Source of the DNA: Nitrospira sp.
GTDB taxonomy: Bacteria; Nitrospirota; Nitrospiria; Nitrospirales; Nitrospiraceae
Direction of reading: 5' to 3'
NCBI GenBank assembly: GCA_005116945.1
Contig: SWDH01000027.1
Coordinates: forward strand, 52,400 to 89,713
DNA: 37,314 nucleotides
Each line of letters begins with the position of its first letter. Positions within the stretch are counted from its first letter, which is position 1. Positions 25,556 through 35,131 of this stretch are shown piece after piece. Under the pieces are notes generated by a model. It did not search any database, was not told the DNA's origin, and saw only the letters and a list, made by a program, of their open reading frames with translations. A program made the translations under genes and the position numbers.

Positions 25556-26097
25556 CACTTCCTGTGTTGCACAGGTGCCCCCGATCTGACTCATCTCGTT
25601 TCTTTATTCTACCTCGTGGGTGCGGTTGCGCAAACAAGGGAAGCAAACCCGCTCTGCGCAACAAACAGACCATCTCGGATCCCCTATCGCCCAAAAGTTC
25701 ATGTGGCCATCAAAGGCCGCTGGCTTGGTGCTAGTTGCGCTGAGATCAAAGATCGCGATTGAGCAAGAACAGAATATGTGCACGCCTCAATCGTTGGCAG
25801 AATCTGGCCCAATCTGGTTTCTTCGGTTCATCTCGGGATCTTATTCCAAGAAGGAGACACACCAGACCAACTCGGCACACCCGACTCTCCATCACCTTCT
25901 CTCACCCACTTATCGCCTTTGGATTGACGAATACATCTACTCTTGAGGGAGATCACAGCGTGGTTTAAACGGCTATCTTCCTGGCTCTAGAGTTATAGGA
26001 GTGTCTAGACGGCCAAGACTCTTCCGTAGGTAACCGTCGGGCTCCTTTCTCGGCTTACCCCCCCCGCCTCACCGACATCGTCTCCGTTGTTCCTCCC
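25556..26097. other. Intergenic region without a supported gene
   Basis: About 540 bases between the first Sel1 gene and the promoter of the next small gene. Some plus-strand frames of about 100 codons cross it, but they lack ribosome sites and have no coding character. I see no RNA gene. Confidence 0.45.
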
Positions 26098-26126
26098 TTG
26101 ACTCGTTCGTCCTGGCCGCATAGTTT
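26098..26126 (+). promoter_or_regulatory. Candidate sigma-70 promoter for the gene at 26184
   Basis: TTGACT at 26098-26103 and TAGTTT at 26121-26126 are separated by 17 bases, the ideal spacing. The following leader of about 50 bases ends in a strong AAGGAGG. The elements are close to, but not at, consensus. Confidence 0.4.
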
Positions 26127-26183
26127 ATGCGAATCTGTCTTTGGAAACGGTGCTCGCCATATTCATACAAGGAGGTACACATT

Positions 26184-26369
26184 ATGCGGTTCGTCAAAGT
26201 GAAGGATGAAGAACGTACGGGTGACGTCGCCATCAATCTCGACCTGATCCGGGAAGCACACTTTGGAGGAGGACTGCTACACCTCTACTTCGAACGGAGC
26301 GCGACCTCCCAGGACGACGTCACCTTTACAGGTGAGAATGCACAAAAAATATGGGCAGCAATGGGCTAA
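26184..26369 (+). CDS. Small conserved-looking protein, unknown function
   Basis: The 61-residue product starts at an ATG after a strong AAGGAGG with seven-base spacing, one of the best ribosome sites in the window, so the start is secure. The sequence reads as a small beta-sheet domain: FVKVKDEERTGDVAINLDLI, a glycine turn (FGGGLLHLYF), then VTFTGENAQKIWAAM, ending in a short helix. It resembles small proteins predicted to fold as PH-like or Tudor-like barrels, but I cannot name a family. Cytosolic, no membrane span. Confidence 0.75.
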   Translation: MRFVKVKDEERTGDVAINLDLIREAHFGGGLLHLYFERSATSQDDVTFTGENAQKIWAAMG

Positions 26370-26713
26370 CGCAGACTGCAGACAACATACATGCCGCGGG
26401 AACATCAGCGCCGGGCCCTATCGCTCGTATGGCAGGAATCTCATCTATCGGGCTCGTCAAGTCTATCTCATATATTTGAGTCGATGAGGGAAACGCACGC
26501 TGGATCTGGATACTCGGTCAACTAACTCTAGATTGCCTTTTTTCCCCGCTGCACATCACACATGATGTGCAGCCCCTCTCAGGCTAGGTGTTCAACGGGG
26601 ATATTCATATGTCAGAGATCAACTCACGACACTTGCACTCTCTTGACTAGGCTCAGTAGGATAGGACCTACATGAGAGGCGAGGCTGTACAAATGTGCGC
26701 GAGGAACAGCGTG
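26370..26713. other. Intergenic region containing a perfect palindrome
   Basis: This 344-base gap precedes the second Sel1 gene. Its main feature is the perfect dyad at 26549-26574. Apart from that I see no gene; frames crossing it have no coding character. Confidence 0.5.
26549..26574. promoter_or_regulatory. Perfect 11-bp-arm palindrome, possible operator
   Basis: GCTGCACATCA at 26549-26559 and TGATGTGCAGC at 26564-26574 are exact reverse complements around a CACA spacer. No T-run follows on either strand (the T-run lies on the wrong side), so it is not a standard intrinsic terminator. Lying 140 bases before the Sel1 gene start, it could be a binding site for a dimeric regulator or an RNA stem. 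Confidence 0.5.
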
Positions 26714-27319
26714 ATGGACATCGCCTACAAGAACGTTCCCCTGTCACGGCAATGCACGATGACGACCCTCGTGCTCTTGCTCGTGTGCATGGCCGTTTCA
26801 GCCTGTGCTGACGTGGAGACCCCTACAACAACTCGCAGCGTAGACGGGGCCACGGTAGCTGCACTCCACAAGTCCGCAGAGCAAGGGAACGCCACCGCGC
26901 AGAACAGACTTGGCCTCCTGTACAACCAAGGCCAGGGGGTTCCTCAAAATCCACTGCTCGCGAAGCAGTGGTTTGAAAAAGCGGCGGAGCAGGGGGACGC
27001 GGGCGCGCAAGTTAATCTCGGCACCCTCTATCTCCTCGGGCAAGGCGCCCTCGAAAGCGACCAAATGGCGCTATTCTGGTTTCGCCGAGCGGCAGAACAG
27101 CAAGAGATGCTAGCCTTCGCGAAACTGGGATTCATGTATGAACAGGGACGCGGAGTCACCCAAGATTTTGTCCAAGCCTACATGTGGTACACCCTGTCTG
27201 CCGCACGGGGAGAAACGCGAGCCTTAGCGTCGCGTAATCAGCTCACCAAGCAGATGACCCCGGCACAGGTAGCCACGGCCCAACAGCTGGCACGAGAGTG
27301 GAAACCAAAGCCGAAGTAA
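26714..27319 (+). CDS. Sel1-repeat lipoprotein
   Basis: I choose the ATG at 26714, preceded by GAGGAA at a good spacing, over 26672; both give the same mature protein. The N-terminus has a lipoprotein signal ending in the lipobox-like VSAC, so Cys would be lipidated and the protein attached to a membrane. Four Sel1 repeats follow, with AQNRLGLLYNQGQGVPQN and AQVNLGTLYLLGQGALES the clearest. The C-terminal block DFVQAYMWYTLSAARG and the LAREWKPKP ending parallel the Sel1 gene at 24929, so the two look like diverged duplicates. Product about 201 residues. Confidence 0.88.
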   Translation: MDIAYKNVPLSRQCTMTTLVLLLVCMAVSACADVETPTTTRSVDGATVAALHKSAEQGNATAQNRLGLLYNQGQGVPQNPLLAKQWFEKAAEQGDAGAQVNLGTLYLLGQGALESDQMALFWFRRAAEQQEMLAFAKLGFMYEQGRGVTQDFVQAYMWYTLSAARGETRALASRNQLTKQMTPAQVATAQQLAREWKPKPK

Positions 27320-27364
27320 CCTCGCGTATATTGCCTGACATTGCGAATCGTGCTAAATGACAAA

Positions 27365-27400
27365 GGGATTGCCCATGTCTTCAACGACTTGGGCAATCCC
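27365..27400. terminator. Probable bidirectional terminator hairpin
   Basis: GGGATTGCCC at 27365-27374 pairs exactly with GGGCAATCCC at 27391-27400, with a 16-base loop. It sits between the convergent Sel1 and rdgB genes. On the minus strand the stem is followed by a loosely T-rich stretch (CTTTGTCATTT); on the plus strand the T content is low. I infer a terminator mainly from position. Confidence 0.5.
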
Positions 27401-27440
27401 CCTTACTATCTTTCAGAAGCAGGCGCGCGACCGGGCTGCT

Positions 27441-28061
27441 CTACACCCCCGACTCAAGTATCTCGAACTCCATCTCTCGCAGCAGGACTTTCGCCTGCGT
27501 AAACGCTTTGGCCCGATGACTGATGGCGTTTTTCTGATCTGCCGACAATTCAGCCAAGGTCTTCCCTAATTCCGGAATGAGGAACACAGGATCATACCCG
27601 AATCCTAACGTCCCACTCGCTTCGACTGCAATCTCTCCCTCCAATATCCCCTGGGCCACTCGTACACCATCTGACGGCAATGCGATCGCTGCAACGGTTA
27701 GAAAGCGGGCAGTTCGTCGTTCACGAGGCACGCCCGTTAATTCCAGGAGCAACTTCCGACAGTTGTCTTCATAGGTCGCATCTTCGCCGGCATAACGAGC
27801 CGCATAGACGCCAGGCCGGCCCCCGAGCGCATCCACTTCCAGTCCCGTATCGTCAGCGACAGCCGGCAAACCTGTAAACGCAGCAATGGCATGTGCCTTC
27901 TTGATCGCGTTCGCCTCGCAGGTATCCCCGTCTTCAACCACTTCGGGTGCATCAGGAAACTCATCGAGTGTATGTATCGTGATGCCATGACCGCTTAAAA
28001 TGGCCGCAAGTTCCTCTCTTTTATGCCGATTGCGCGTCGCAAGGACCAATTCACGAATCAT
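27441..28061 (-). CDS. rdgB: XTP/dITP diphosphatase (non-canonical purine NTP pyrophosphatase)
   Basis: The 206-residue protein is a HAM1/RdgB enzyme that hydrolyses dITP, ITP and XTP to monophosphates and pyrophosphate, keeping deaminated purines out of DNA and RNA. The N-terminal LATRNRHKREELAAIL nucleotide-binding motif and the central DDTGLEVDALGGRPGVYAAR active-site region are both intact, and FGYDPVFLIPELGKTLAEL and ISHRAKAF complete the family pattern. The start lies ten bases after the rph stop, with AAGGAAGAG between, so the two genes form an operon. This rph-rdgB pairing is common in bacteria. Confidence 0.97.
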   Translation of the reverse strand: MIRELVLATRNRHKREELAAILSGHGITIHTLDEFPDAPEVVEDGDTCEANAIKKAHAIAAFTGLPAVADDTGLEVDALGGRPGVYAARYAGEDATYEDNCRKLLLELTGVPRERRTARFLTVAAIALPSDGVRVAQGILEGEIAVEASGTLGFGYDPVFLIPELGKTLAELSADQKNAISHRAKAFTQAKVLLREMEFEILESGV

Positions 28062-28071
28062 CGTCTCTTCC

Positions 28072-28815
28072 TTACTCCAGTTCTCCGATCAGATCCTTTT
28101 GCAGCGCGGTGAGCGTCTGAATCCCACTCCATCCCATCGCCATGAACTCATCCATTTCCTGTTTGGCAAAGGGGGTCCGCTCCGCTGTCCCCTGGACTTC
28201 GACATAGCGTCCCTGTCCAGTCATCACCACATTCATGTCGACATCGGCCATAGAGTCTTCTGTATAGGCCAGGTCGACGAGGATTTCCCCACCCACCTTT
28301 CCAACGCTAATGGCAGCAAGATAATCCGTCAAAGGACGTTTCTTGATCACGCCTCGCTTCTTGAGGGCGGTAAATGCATCGGCGAGCGCAATAAATGCTC
28401 CTGTAATAGAGGCTGTTCTGGTGCCTCCATCGGCCTGGATGACATCGCAGTCGAGCCAGATCGACCGCTCACCCATCTGCCCCATATCGGTCACCGCACG
28501 GAGGGCTCGCCCGACAAGGCGCTGGATCTCCAGCGTTCGGCCACCCTGCTTCCCCTTGACCGCTTCACGCGGGGATCGCTCATGGGTCGAACGGGGGAGC
28601 ATCGCATACTCGGCTGTCACCCACCCTTGCCCCTTCCCCTTCAAGAATGGTGGCACTTTTTCCTCAATCGAAGCCGTGCAAATCACCTTCGTATCGCCCA
28701 TTTCGATAAGGACAGACCCTTCAGCATGTTTAATGAAATTCCGCGTCACCTTGACCGGGCGCAGCTGATCTTTTCTCCGCCCATCGACACGCAAAAGCCC
28801 CGCTGCATTACTCAT
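28072..28815 (-). CDS. rph: Ribonuclease PH
   Basis: The 247-residue protein is a phosphorolytic 3'-5' exoribonuclease that trims tRNA 3' ends. It begins with [18 protein letters not shown], has [20 protein letters not shown] and [11 protein letters not shown], and retains the phosphate-site region [16 protein letters not shown] together with [19 protein letters not shown]. All segments of the RNase PH core are present at the usual length. The start ATG follows AGGAGC by about seven bases. rdgB follows at ten bases in the same operon. Confidence 0.97.
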   Translation of the reverse strand: MSNAAGLLRVDGRRKDQLRPVKVTRNFIKHAEGSVLIEMGDTKVICTASIEEKVPPFLKGKGQGWVTAEYAMLPRSTHERSPREAVKGKQGGRTLEIQRLVGRALRAVTDMGQMGERSIWLDCDVIQADGGTRTASITGAFIALADAFTALKKRGVIKKRPLTDYLAAISVGKVGGEILVDLAYTEDSMADVDMNVVMTGQGRYVEVQGTAERTPFAKQEMDEFMAMGWSGIQTLTALQKDLIGELE

Positions 28816-29463
28816 GAAAATTGCTCCTGTTCACAATGCGGCGCATTATAGTGAAGGCCCTCCAAAAGCGCAATGAAATCGGCCTAGTGCCTCAGCCCAT
28901 CAGTCAACAACCGCACCCTTCAATACAGAGCCTTCGCGAACCAAGAGGGTTCGTTTCTACACATCACCTCGGCGTCTGTTTTTTCCCTCGCTCCAAACGA
29001 GGGTGCCTCGTGAATCATGTGAAGCCCCTCAGCTTTTGCCTACTCCGCCGAAGCAGCTTCGGCTGCGAAGGCCGGGTAGCCGTGGCTTCCTGCGTAGGAG
29101 GCTGAAAAAGGCACGAATCTTCAACTGTTTCGCCATTGCTTGTACAAAAGTACACGGTGCGTAGGACAAAATCTGTACGAGCCTAGGCCAGATCAAGGAT
29201 CTCCCACACATACATATAGAATGATGCAGGGACGACCACCCATGAACCTACTGTCATCATGCTGTATTTCCTGTTCTCAGAGGAAGAGGACGTCATCAGG
29301 GCGCCGAAGTCCGGCCATGCTAATTTTTGAAATAGATTGGCACAAAAGGTGCTTCTGTCTTACATTCTCTTGAGACTTCTGAACATTGAATACACATGAG
29401 CACCCACTGAGGGCGATACAGTTCCCTTCTGCATATACACCCGATGTAGTATAGTCACACAAC
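28816..29463. other. Long intergenic region between divergent genes
   Basis: These 648 bases hold the promoters for rph-rdgB (minus) and the response regulator (plus). Visible features are a small hairpin with a TTCG loop (GCAGC-TTCG-GCTGC, 29053-29066) and a sigma-54-like site at 29337-29353. A minus-strand open frame at 29029-29211 has basic, low-complexity content and no ribosome site, so I do not call it. Confidence 0.45.
29337..29353 (+). promoter_or_regulatory. Sigma-54-like promoter sequence
   Basis: TTGGCACAAAAGGTGCT fits the -24/-12 pattern: GG at 29339-29340 and GC at 29351-29352, exactly ten bases apart, with TTGGCAC matching the -24 element. The -12 has GTGC instead of TTGC. It is 111 bases before the response regulator start. 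A sigma-70-like TAGTATAGT lies closer, near 29448, and may be the real promoter. Confidence 0.35.
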
Positions 29464-30606
29464 ATGATATTGCCACTTGACCGATCGACCCAACAAGCTC
29501 TCTTTGATCTCAAACGCGTTCTGATCGTTGACGACGAAGAACCGATCCGGCGACTGCTCGGCTACATGCTTCAGACCCATGGGTATGAGACGGTTCTTGC
29601 GTCCGATGCGCGTGAGGCACGGACCAGGCTGGATGAACAACCCTTTGCCTTAATCTTATGCGATGTCAATATGCCCGGTGAGTCGGGCATGGATCTCATT
29701 CGCAATATTCTAAGCCTACATCCCCACACTGCTGTGATCATGGTGACCGGTCTCGACAGCTCGGTCCTGGCAAACGCGGCGCTCGACATAGGCGCCTTTG
29801 GATACATCGTCAAACCCTTCGAATCCAATGAAGTCATGATCGATGTCGCCAATGCGCTCCGCCGCCGTCGACTTGAGCTTGAAAATCGGCTGCACCGGGA
29901 GAACCTGGAAGATGTCGTGAGGACCAGGACGATGGCGCTCCAGCAAGCACTCGAATGGCTCGAGCTACGCGAAAAAGAGCTGCGGCTCTCACGAGAGGAA
30001 ACGATTCAACGACTCGCGATCGCCGCCGAATACCGGGATAGCGCAACAGCACAGCACATTCACCGCATGAGCCATTACTGCGAATTGCTCGCGAGAAAAC
30101 ATGGGCTCTCAGCCGAGCAGTGCGATTTGATCCGCACCGCGAGTCCTATGCACGACATCGGAAAAATCGGCACCCCGGACCATGTGCTCTTGAAGCCCGG
30201 CAAGTTCACCCCGGAAGAATTCAACGTTATTTCTCAACATGCGGAGATCGGCTATCGCATCCTCAACGGATCGGACGCGGAAATCCTCAAAGTCGCGGCA
30301 TCGATCGCCTGGACTCACCATGAACGGTGGGATGGCAACGGATATCCGCGCAAGTTGAAGGGCAATGTGATCCCGGTTGAAGGACGAATCGCCGCGATTG
30401 CCGACTCCTTCGATGCCCTCACCACCCAGCGGATCTATAAGCCGGCCTTCCCCCTCGACCAGGCCGTCGAACTCATGACCAAACATCGAGGCGAGCACTT
30501 CGACCCTGAGCTCCTCGACATCTTCTTCGCCTCGCTGAATGAGATCAAACAGATCCATGATCAGTATGCCGACCAATCGCCCCGCACCATGATTCGAGAG
30601 TCGTAA
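29464..30606 (+). CDS. Response regulator with REC and HD-GYP domains (c-di-GMP phosphodiesterase type)
   Basis: The 380-residue protein joins an N-terminal receiver domain to an HD-GYP domain. REC (about 15-130): acidic pair Asp23-Asp24, phospho-acceptor Asp67 (ILCDVNMPG), Thr95 and Lys117 (VKPFE). A coiled-coil linker (about 140-185) leads to the HD-GYP part, with the metal site at His230-Asp231 (MHDIGKIGTPDH) and HHERWDGNGYP at 285-295, so the GYP triplet is intact. It should hydrolyse cyclic di-GMP when phosphorylated; the cognate kinase is not in the window. No DNA-binding domain. The downstream gene at 30739 is in the same direction but 132 bases away. Confidence 0.94.
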   Translation: MILPLDRSTQQALFDLKRVLIVDDEEPIRRLLGYMLQTHGYETVLASDAREARTRLDEQPFALILCDVNMPGESGMDLIRNILSLHPHTAVIMVTGLDSSVLANAALDIGAFGYIVKPFESNEVMIDVANALRRRRLELENRLHRENLEDVVRTRTMALQQALEWLELREKELRLSREETIQRLAIAAEYRDSATAQHIHRMSHYCELLARKHGLSAEQCDLIRTASPMHDIGKIGTPDHVLLKPGKFTPEEFNVISQHAEIGYRILNGSDAEILKVAASIAWTHHERWDGNGYPRKLKGNVIPVEGRIAAIADSFDALTTQRIYKPAFPLDQAVELMTKHRGEHFDPELLDIFFASLNEIKQIHDQYADQSPRTMIRES

Positions 30607-30738
30607 CCTCCTTTTCACCATTTCGTTGACCGTTTTTCCACCCACCGATATACTTTCCTCATCTGTCAGGAACAGGCCGATACACACATTCCCTGCCTTG
30701 TCCTCGCAACAGTCGAGCTTTTGAAAGGATTGTGGGCC

Positions 30739-31248
30739 GTGGTGAACAAGGCAACGGTGACACACACACAGACGGCAACGCGCAATTGGATCGCGTATCT
30801 ATGCGAGTCCTTGGTGACCTCTGGAGTGATGCCGACCTGGGAGGCTGCGACCTATCTCACCGAAAATTTGTTCGGAGAAAAACCAAATCCACGCCTCTTA
30901 TGTGCAAGCAATGCCTACGAAGTGACGTCCCAATTTCTTCAGTGGCTGTACCATCCCATCGTCGAAGCCGCGTCCCGCGACATCAGCTTGCCGGAGGGCT
31001 CCACAGTGCATGTATTTACGGATATCAGCCTCACCGGCAACTCTGCCGTGCTCGTCGTCTACGCATCCGACGATGGTCGCCCACAGCAATTGGTCATGCT
31101 GGATGCCGCCAAAGCCTGGGACCTGGTCTTTACTGATTCCGAGGACGTGAATCGTTGGGCAGAGGAACGATATCGACGGGTGAAGTCGGCACTGACTGCT
31201 GTAATTGGGAAACCAGTTCAACAACCTGTCCTTGCAGAAGCATCCTAG
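30739..31248 (+). CDS. Conserved-looking cytosolic protein, unknown function
   Basis: I choose the GTG at 30739 (a second GTG follows directly), nine bases after AAAGGA, giving 169 residues. TTG codons upstream are possible but less likely. The protein has an early helical part with NWIAYLCESLVTSGVMPTW and YLTENLFGEKPNPRLL, a middle with SQFLQWLYHPIVEAA, and a beta section (VHVFTDISLTGNSAVLVVYAS). No membrane span or signal is visible. I recognise no family. It could be functionally linked to the HD-GYP regulator upstream, which is only positional inference. Confidence 0.7.
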   Translation: MVNKATVTHTQTATRNWIAYLCESLVTSGVMPTWEAATYLTENLFGEKPNPRLLCASNAYEVTSQFLQWLYHPIVEAASRDISLPEGSTVHVFTDISLTGNSAVLVVYASDDGRPQQLVMLDAAKAWDLVFTDSEDVNRWAEERYRRVKSALTAVIGKPVQQPVLAEAS

Positions 31249-31295
31249 CTCACTCCCCTGCTCAGAAGTTCGCCCAACCTTTGCACAACCTCTTT

Positions 31296-34200
31296 TCATC
31301 CATTCGGGTCATAGTTCAGGTTCGGCCCCAACCATCGCTCCAGTGCTGAAAGAGGCATCCCTTTTCTCACCTGGTAGTCAAGCACCTGGTCCTTTCCAAT
31401 TTTCCCCACGGCAAAATACTTGGCATCGGGGTGGGAAAAGTAGAGGCCGCTGACCGAAGCAGCCGGCCACATCGCGAAGCTTTCCGTCAAGGTGATCCCT
31501 GTCTGCTGTTCCGCGGACAAGAGATCGAAGAGCAACCGCTTCTCCGTATGGTCAGGACATGCCGGATACCCCGGCGCGGGACGGATGCCGCGATATTTTT
31601 CACGGATCAGATCCTCACTCGACAGCGTCTCTCCTTTGCCGTACCCCCACACCTCACGAGCCTGCGTATGGAGATATTCGGCAAAGGCTTCAGCTAAACG
31701 GTCGGCCAAGGCTTTCGTCATGATGGAGTTATAGTCGTCGTGATCACGCTCGAATTCCTTGCACAACACATCCACTCCGATTCCCGTCGTCACGGCAAAG
31801 GCTCCCACATAATCCGCGCGGCCTGACTCTTTCGGCGCGACGAAATCGGCCAGCGCAACACTGCTCTGCCCTTGGGGTCTCTCTGATTGCTGACGCAGCG
31901 TGTGAAACGTGGTCAAGACGTTCGTGCGACGGTCATCGGCGTAGAGTTCAATATCGTCGCCCACACTATTGGCGGGAAAGAACCCGTACACCCCATTGGC
32001 CGTGAACAGTCGTTGCTCCACGATCTTGCGGAGCAAGGCCAATGCATCGTCGTGCAACTCTTTGGCCTTCGAGCCCACGATTGGGTCTTCGAGAATAGTC
32101 GGGTAACGTCCTCGCAATTCCCATGTGTGAAAGAATGGAGACCAATCGATATAGGGAATGAGCTGCTCCAGCGGCTGTTGCAGCAGCGTTTTCACACCAG
32201 TAAAGGCTGGTACGGGAATATCGATCTCAGCCCATGGAGATTGGAATCGATTGGCACGCGCCCGCTCCAACGTCCAAAGATTTTTCGCTCCCTTATCCTG
32301 ATGAATCTGGCGTATCTGATCGTAGTCTGCGCGAACTTTCTTCGCAAAGTCAGTCCGCAAGTTGTCATTCACCAGACTCCCGACGACACCTACCGCTCTG
32401 GAGGCGTCCAGCACATGCACCACTGAGTGGCTGTAGCCTGGAGCAATCTTCACGGCCGTATGGGCTTTGCTCGTGGTGGCGCCGCCGATCAGCAACGGCA
32501 AATCGAAGCCTTCGCGCGTCAGCTCACGCGCCACATGCGCCATTTCGTCCAGGGACGGCGTAATCAGTCCGCTCAGTCCAATGATCGCCACCCCATGTTC
32601 GCGGGCCGCCGCTAAAATCTGTTCACAAGGCACCATCACGCCGAGATCGATCACCTCGTAGTTGTTGCATCCCAGAACCACCCCGACGATGTTCTTCCCG
32701 ATGTCATGCACATCGCCCTTGACCGTGGCAAGCAAAATTTTCCCGTTCGAGCTCGAGGCCCCTGACTTAAGTTTCTCTGCGTCCATGAAGGGCATCAAGT
32801 AGGCGACGGCTTTCTTCATCACTCTGGCGCTTTTTACCACTTGGGGCAAAAACATCTTGCCGGACCCGAATAGGTCTCCAACGATGTTCATGCCGGCCAT
32901 CAACGGTCCCTCGATCACATGCAGTGGCTTATCATACTTCTGCCTGGCTTCTTCGATGTCCTGCTCGATATAGTCGGTCACACCTTTCACCAGCGCGTGA
33001 GAGAGACGCTCCTCGACCGTTCCGGCGCGCCACTCATCGTCTTTCACGACCGCTTTGCCCTGTTGCTTGACCGTCTCAGCAAACGTGACCAATCGCTCCG
33101 TCGCATCCGGCCGTCGGTTCAGCAACACGTCTTCAACCAACGATAGAAGGTCCTTCGGAATCTCCTCATACACCGCCAGCTGCCCAGCGTTCACAATGCC
33201 CATGTCCAGACCGGCCTTGATGGCGTGATACAGGAATGCCGCATGCATCGCCTCCCGCACGCGATTGTTGCCGCGAAACGAGAAGGAAATATTGCTGACA
33301 CCGCCGCTGACTTTCGCCAGGGGAAGATGTTGCTTGATCCAGCGGGTGGCTTCGAGGAAATTCACCGCATAATTGTTGTGTTCTTCAATGCCGGTTGCCA
33401 CTGTGAGGATATTCGGATCGAAGATGATATCTTGGGCTGGGAAACCTATGTGTTCGGTAAGAAGGCGATAGGCCCGATCACAGACCTCGATCTTACGCTC
33501 ATACGTATCGGCCTGGCCGCGCTCGTCAAAGGCCATCACCACCACGGCAGCCCCATAGCGATGAACCAATTTAGCCTGCTGAAGAAACTTAGCTTCGCCC
33601 TCTTTGAGGCTGATGCTATTGACAACGGGCTTGCCCTGGATGTTCTTCAGACCGGCCTCTAGAATTTCCCACTTGGAACTATCCACCATGATGGGAACAC
33701 GACAGATATCCGGCTCCGACGCCACCAATCGTAGAAATTTCCCCATGGCGGCCTGGGAGTCGAGCATGCCTTCATCCATATTGATGTCGATGATCTGGGC
33801 GCCTCCCTCTACTTGCTGTCGTGCCACCGAGAGCGCAGCGTCATAATCTCCTGCCAAAATCAATTTGGAGAAAGCGGGCGACCCAGTGACGTTGGTCCGT
33901 TCACCAATGTTCACAAAATTCGATTCCGGGCGAATCGTTACCGCCTCCAATCCACTCAGCCTGGTATGGGGCTCGACGGTGGACGGGACGCGAGGGGGAA
34001 GACCTCGTACGGCCTCGGCAATCAGCTTGATATGACCCGGTGTCGTCCCGCAACAGCCGCCGACGATATTCAGCCAGCCATTCTGCGCCCACTCCCTTAG
34101 TTGGGGTGCCAGACTATCCGGTGTCTCTGGAAATCCCGTCGGCAGCAACGGATTGGGCAAGCCTGCATTCGGATGGCTACTCACATAAATCGGAGCCAGG

Positions 34201-34982
34201 CCCGAGAGTTCTTCAATCAACGGACGCATTTCCTTGGGACCCAACGCGCAGTTGATGCCAACGCTAAGCAAGGGCACATGGGAAATGGAATTCCAGAAGG
34301 CTTCAATCGTTTGGCCTGTGACCCCGCGATTGCTGCCGGCTTGAATAAACGTCACCGAGGCCATGAGGGGAAGTTTCATCTGACGATCGTTGAAAAACAT
34401 ATCGATGGCAAAGAATGCCGCTTTGGCATTGAGCGTGTCGAAGATGGTCTCGACCAACAACAGATCGACTCCGCCGTCAACCAAGCCTCGGACCTGCTCG
34501 TAGTAGGCTGTGACGAGCTCATCATAGGTCGTGCCGCGCGCGCCTGAATTATTGACATCGGTTGAAATCGACGATGTTTTCGTCGTGGGCCCGATCGCTC
34601 CGGCCACAAAACAGGACCGGCCCGGCGCTGCCAGCATGACCTGTTCTGCAGCACGCTTTGCGCACTCTCCTCCGGCTTTTGCAATCTCGTAGGCCAATGA
34701 CTCCATGCCGTAATCGGCCAATGAAATGGCTTGTGCGTTAAACGTATTCGTTTCCACGATATCCGCGCCGGCCTCGAAATACTGGCGATGGATTTCTTCG
34801 ATAATGGCAGGTTGAGTGAGGTTCAGGAGATCGTTATGCCCTTTCTGGTCTTTCTTCAAATTTTTGAACCGCTCGCCACGGAACGCTGCCTCGTCCAGCT
34901 TCCGTTGCTGGATCATCGTTCCCATCGCTCCGTCGAGGACCAGGATGCGTTGTTGCAATAGGGTTTCCAACCATGCGCCCAT
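31296..34982 (-). CDS. metH: Cobalamin-dependent methionine synthase
   Basis: From the ATG at 34982 (after GGAG) the protein is 1228 residues, almost exactly the length of E. coli MetH. It transfers a methyl group from 5-methyltetrahydrofolate via cobalamin to homocysteine. All four modules are present: homocysteine-binding domain with zinc ligands Cys245, Cys310 and Cys311 ([10 protein letters not shown]); pterin-binding domain ([10 protein letters not shown]); B12 domain with the lower axial ligand His759 in DVHDIGKN; and the SAM-binding reactivation domain with [15 protein letters not shown]. The numbering of Cys310, Cys311 and His759 is the same as in E. coli, which supports this start over a GTG at 35009. 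No cobalamin riboswitch is visible in the short upstream gap. Confidence 0.98.
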   Translation of the reverse strand: MGAWLETLLQQRILVLDGAMGTMIQQRKLDEAAFRGERFKNLKKDQKGHNDLLNLTQPAIIEEIHRQYFEAGADIVETNTFNAQAISLADYGMESLAYEIAKAGGECAKRAAEQVMLAAPGRSCFVAGAIGPTTKTSSISTDVNNSGARGTTYDELVTAYYEQVRGLVDGGVDLLLVETIFDTLNAKAAFFAIDMFFNDRQMKLPLMASVTFIQAGSNRGVTGQTIEAFWNSISHVPLLSVGINCALGPKEMRPLIEELSGLAPIYVSSHPNAGLPNPLLPTGFPETPDSLAPQLREWAQNGWLNIVGGCCGTTPGHIKLIAEAVRGLPPRVPSTVEPHTRLSGLEAVTIRPESNFVNIGERTNVTGSPAFSKLILAGDYDAALSVARQQVEGGAQIIDINMDEGMLDSQAAMGKFLRLVASEPDICRVPIMVDSSKWEILEAGLKNIQGKPVVNSISLKEGEAKFLQQAKLVHRYGAAVVVMAFDERGQADTYERKIEVCDRAYRLLTEHIGFPAQDIIFDPNILTVATGIEEHNNYAVNFLEATRWIKQHLPLAKVSGGVSNISFSFRGNNRVREAMHAAFLYHAIKAGLDMGIVNAGQLAVYEEIPKDLLSLVEDVLLNRRPDATERLVTFAETVKQQGKAVVKDDEWRAGTVEERLSHALVKGVTDYIEQDIEEARQKYDKPLHVIEGPLMAGMNIVGDLFGSGKMFLPQVVKSARVMKKAVAYLMPFMDAEKLKSGASSSNGKILLATVKGDVHDIGKNIVGVVLGCNNYEVIDLGVMVPCEQILAAAREHGVAIIGLSGLITPSLDEMAHVARELTREGFDLPLLIGGATTSKAHTAVKIAPGYSHSVVHVLDASRAVGVVGSLVNDNLRTDFAKKVRADYDQIRQIHQDKGAKNLWTLERARANRFQSPWAEIDIPVPAFTGVKTLLQQPLEQLIPYIDWSPFFHTWELRGRYPTILEDPIVGSKAKELHDDALALLRKIVEQRLFTANGVYGFFPANSVGDDIELYADDRRTNVLTTFHTLRQQSERPQGQSSVALADFVAPKESGRADYVGAFAVTTGIGVDVLCKEFERDHDDYNSIMTKALADRLAEAFAEYLHTQAREVWGYGKGETLSSEDLIREKYRGIRPAPGYPACPDHTEKRLLFDLLSAEQQTGITLTESFAMWPAASVSGLYFSHPDAKYFAVGKIGKDQVLDYQVRKGMPLSALERWLGPNLNYDPNG

Positions 34983-35131
34983 ACGTGTTGTCTCCGAGAT
35001 CGAATCCACTGTGATGATGAAGAACGTCCGGCCATCATACCCGACCCGTTCTTACGCCAGCAAGCAGCCACACCTCTCCTTGACAGGGGGAGGCCCTGCC
35101 GATACGATGCGCCATCCGCCGGAGAGAAATT

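Noticed and set aside
29029-29211. Minus-strand frame of 60 codons upstream of the response regulator
   Set aside because: Basic, repetitive composition and no start context; overlaps a TTCG hairpin.
35010-35131. Cobalamin riboswitch before metH
   Set aside because: The gap to the divergent gene is only about 120-150 bases and shows no recognisable B12-box sequence.
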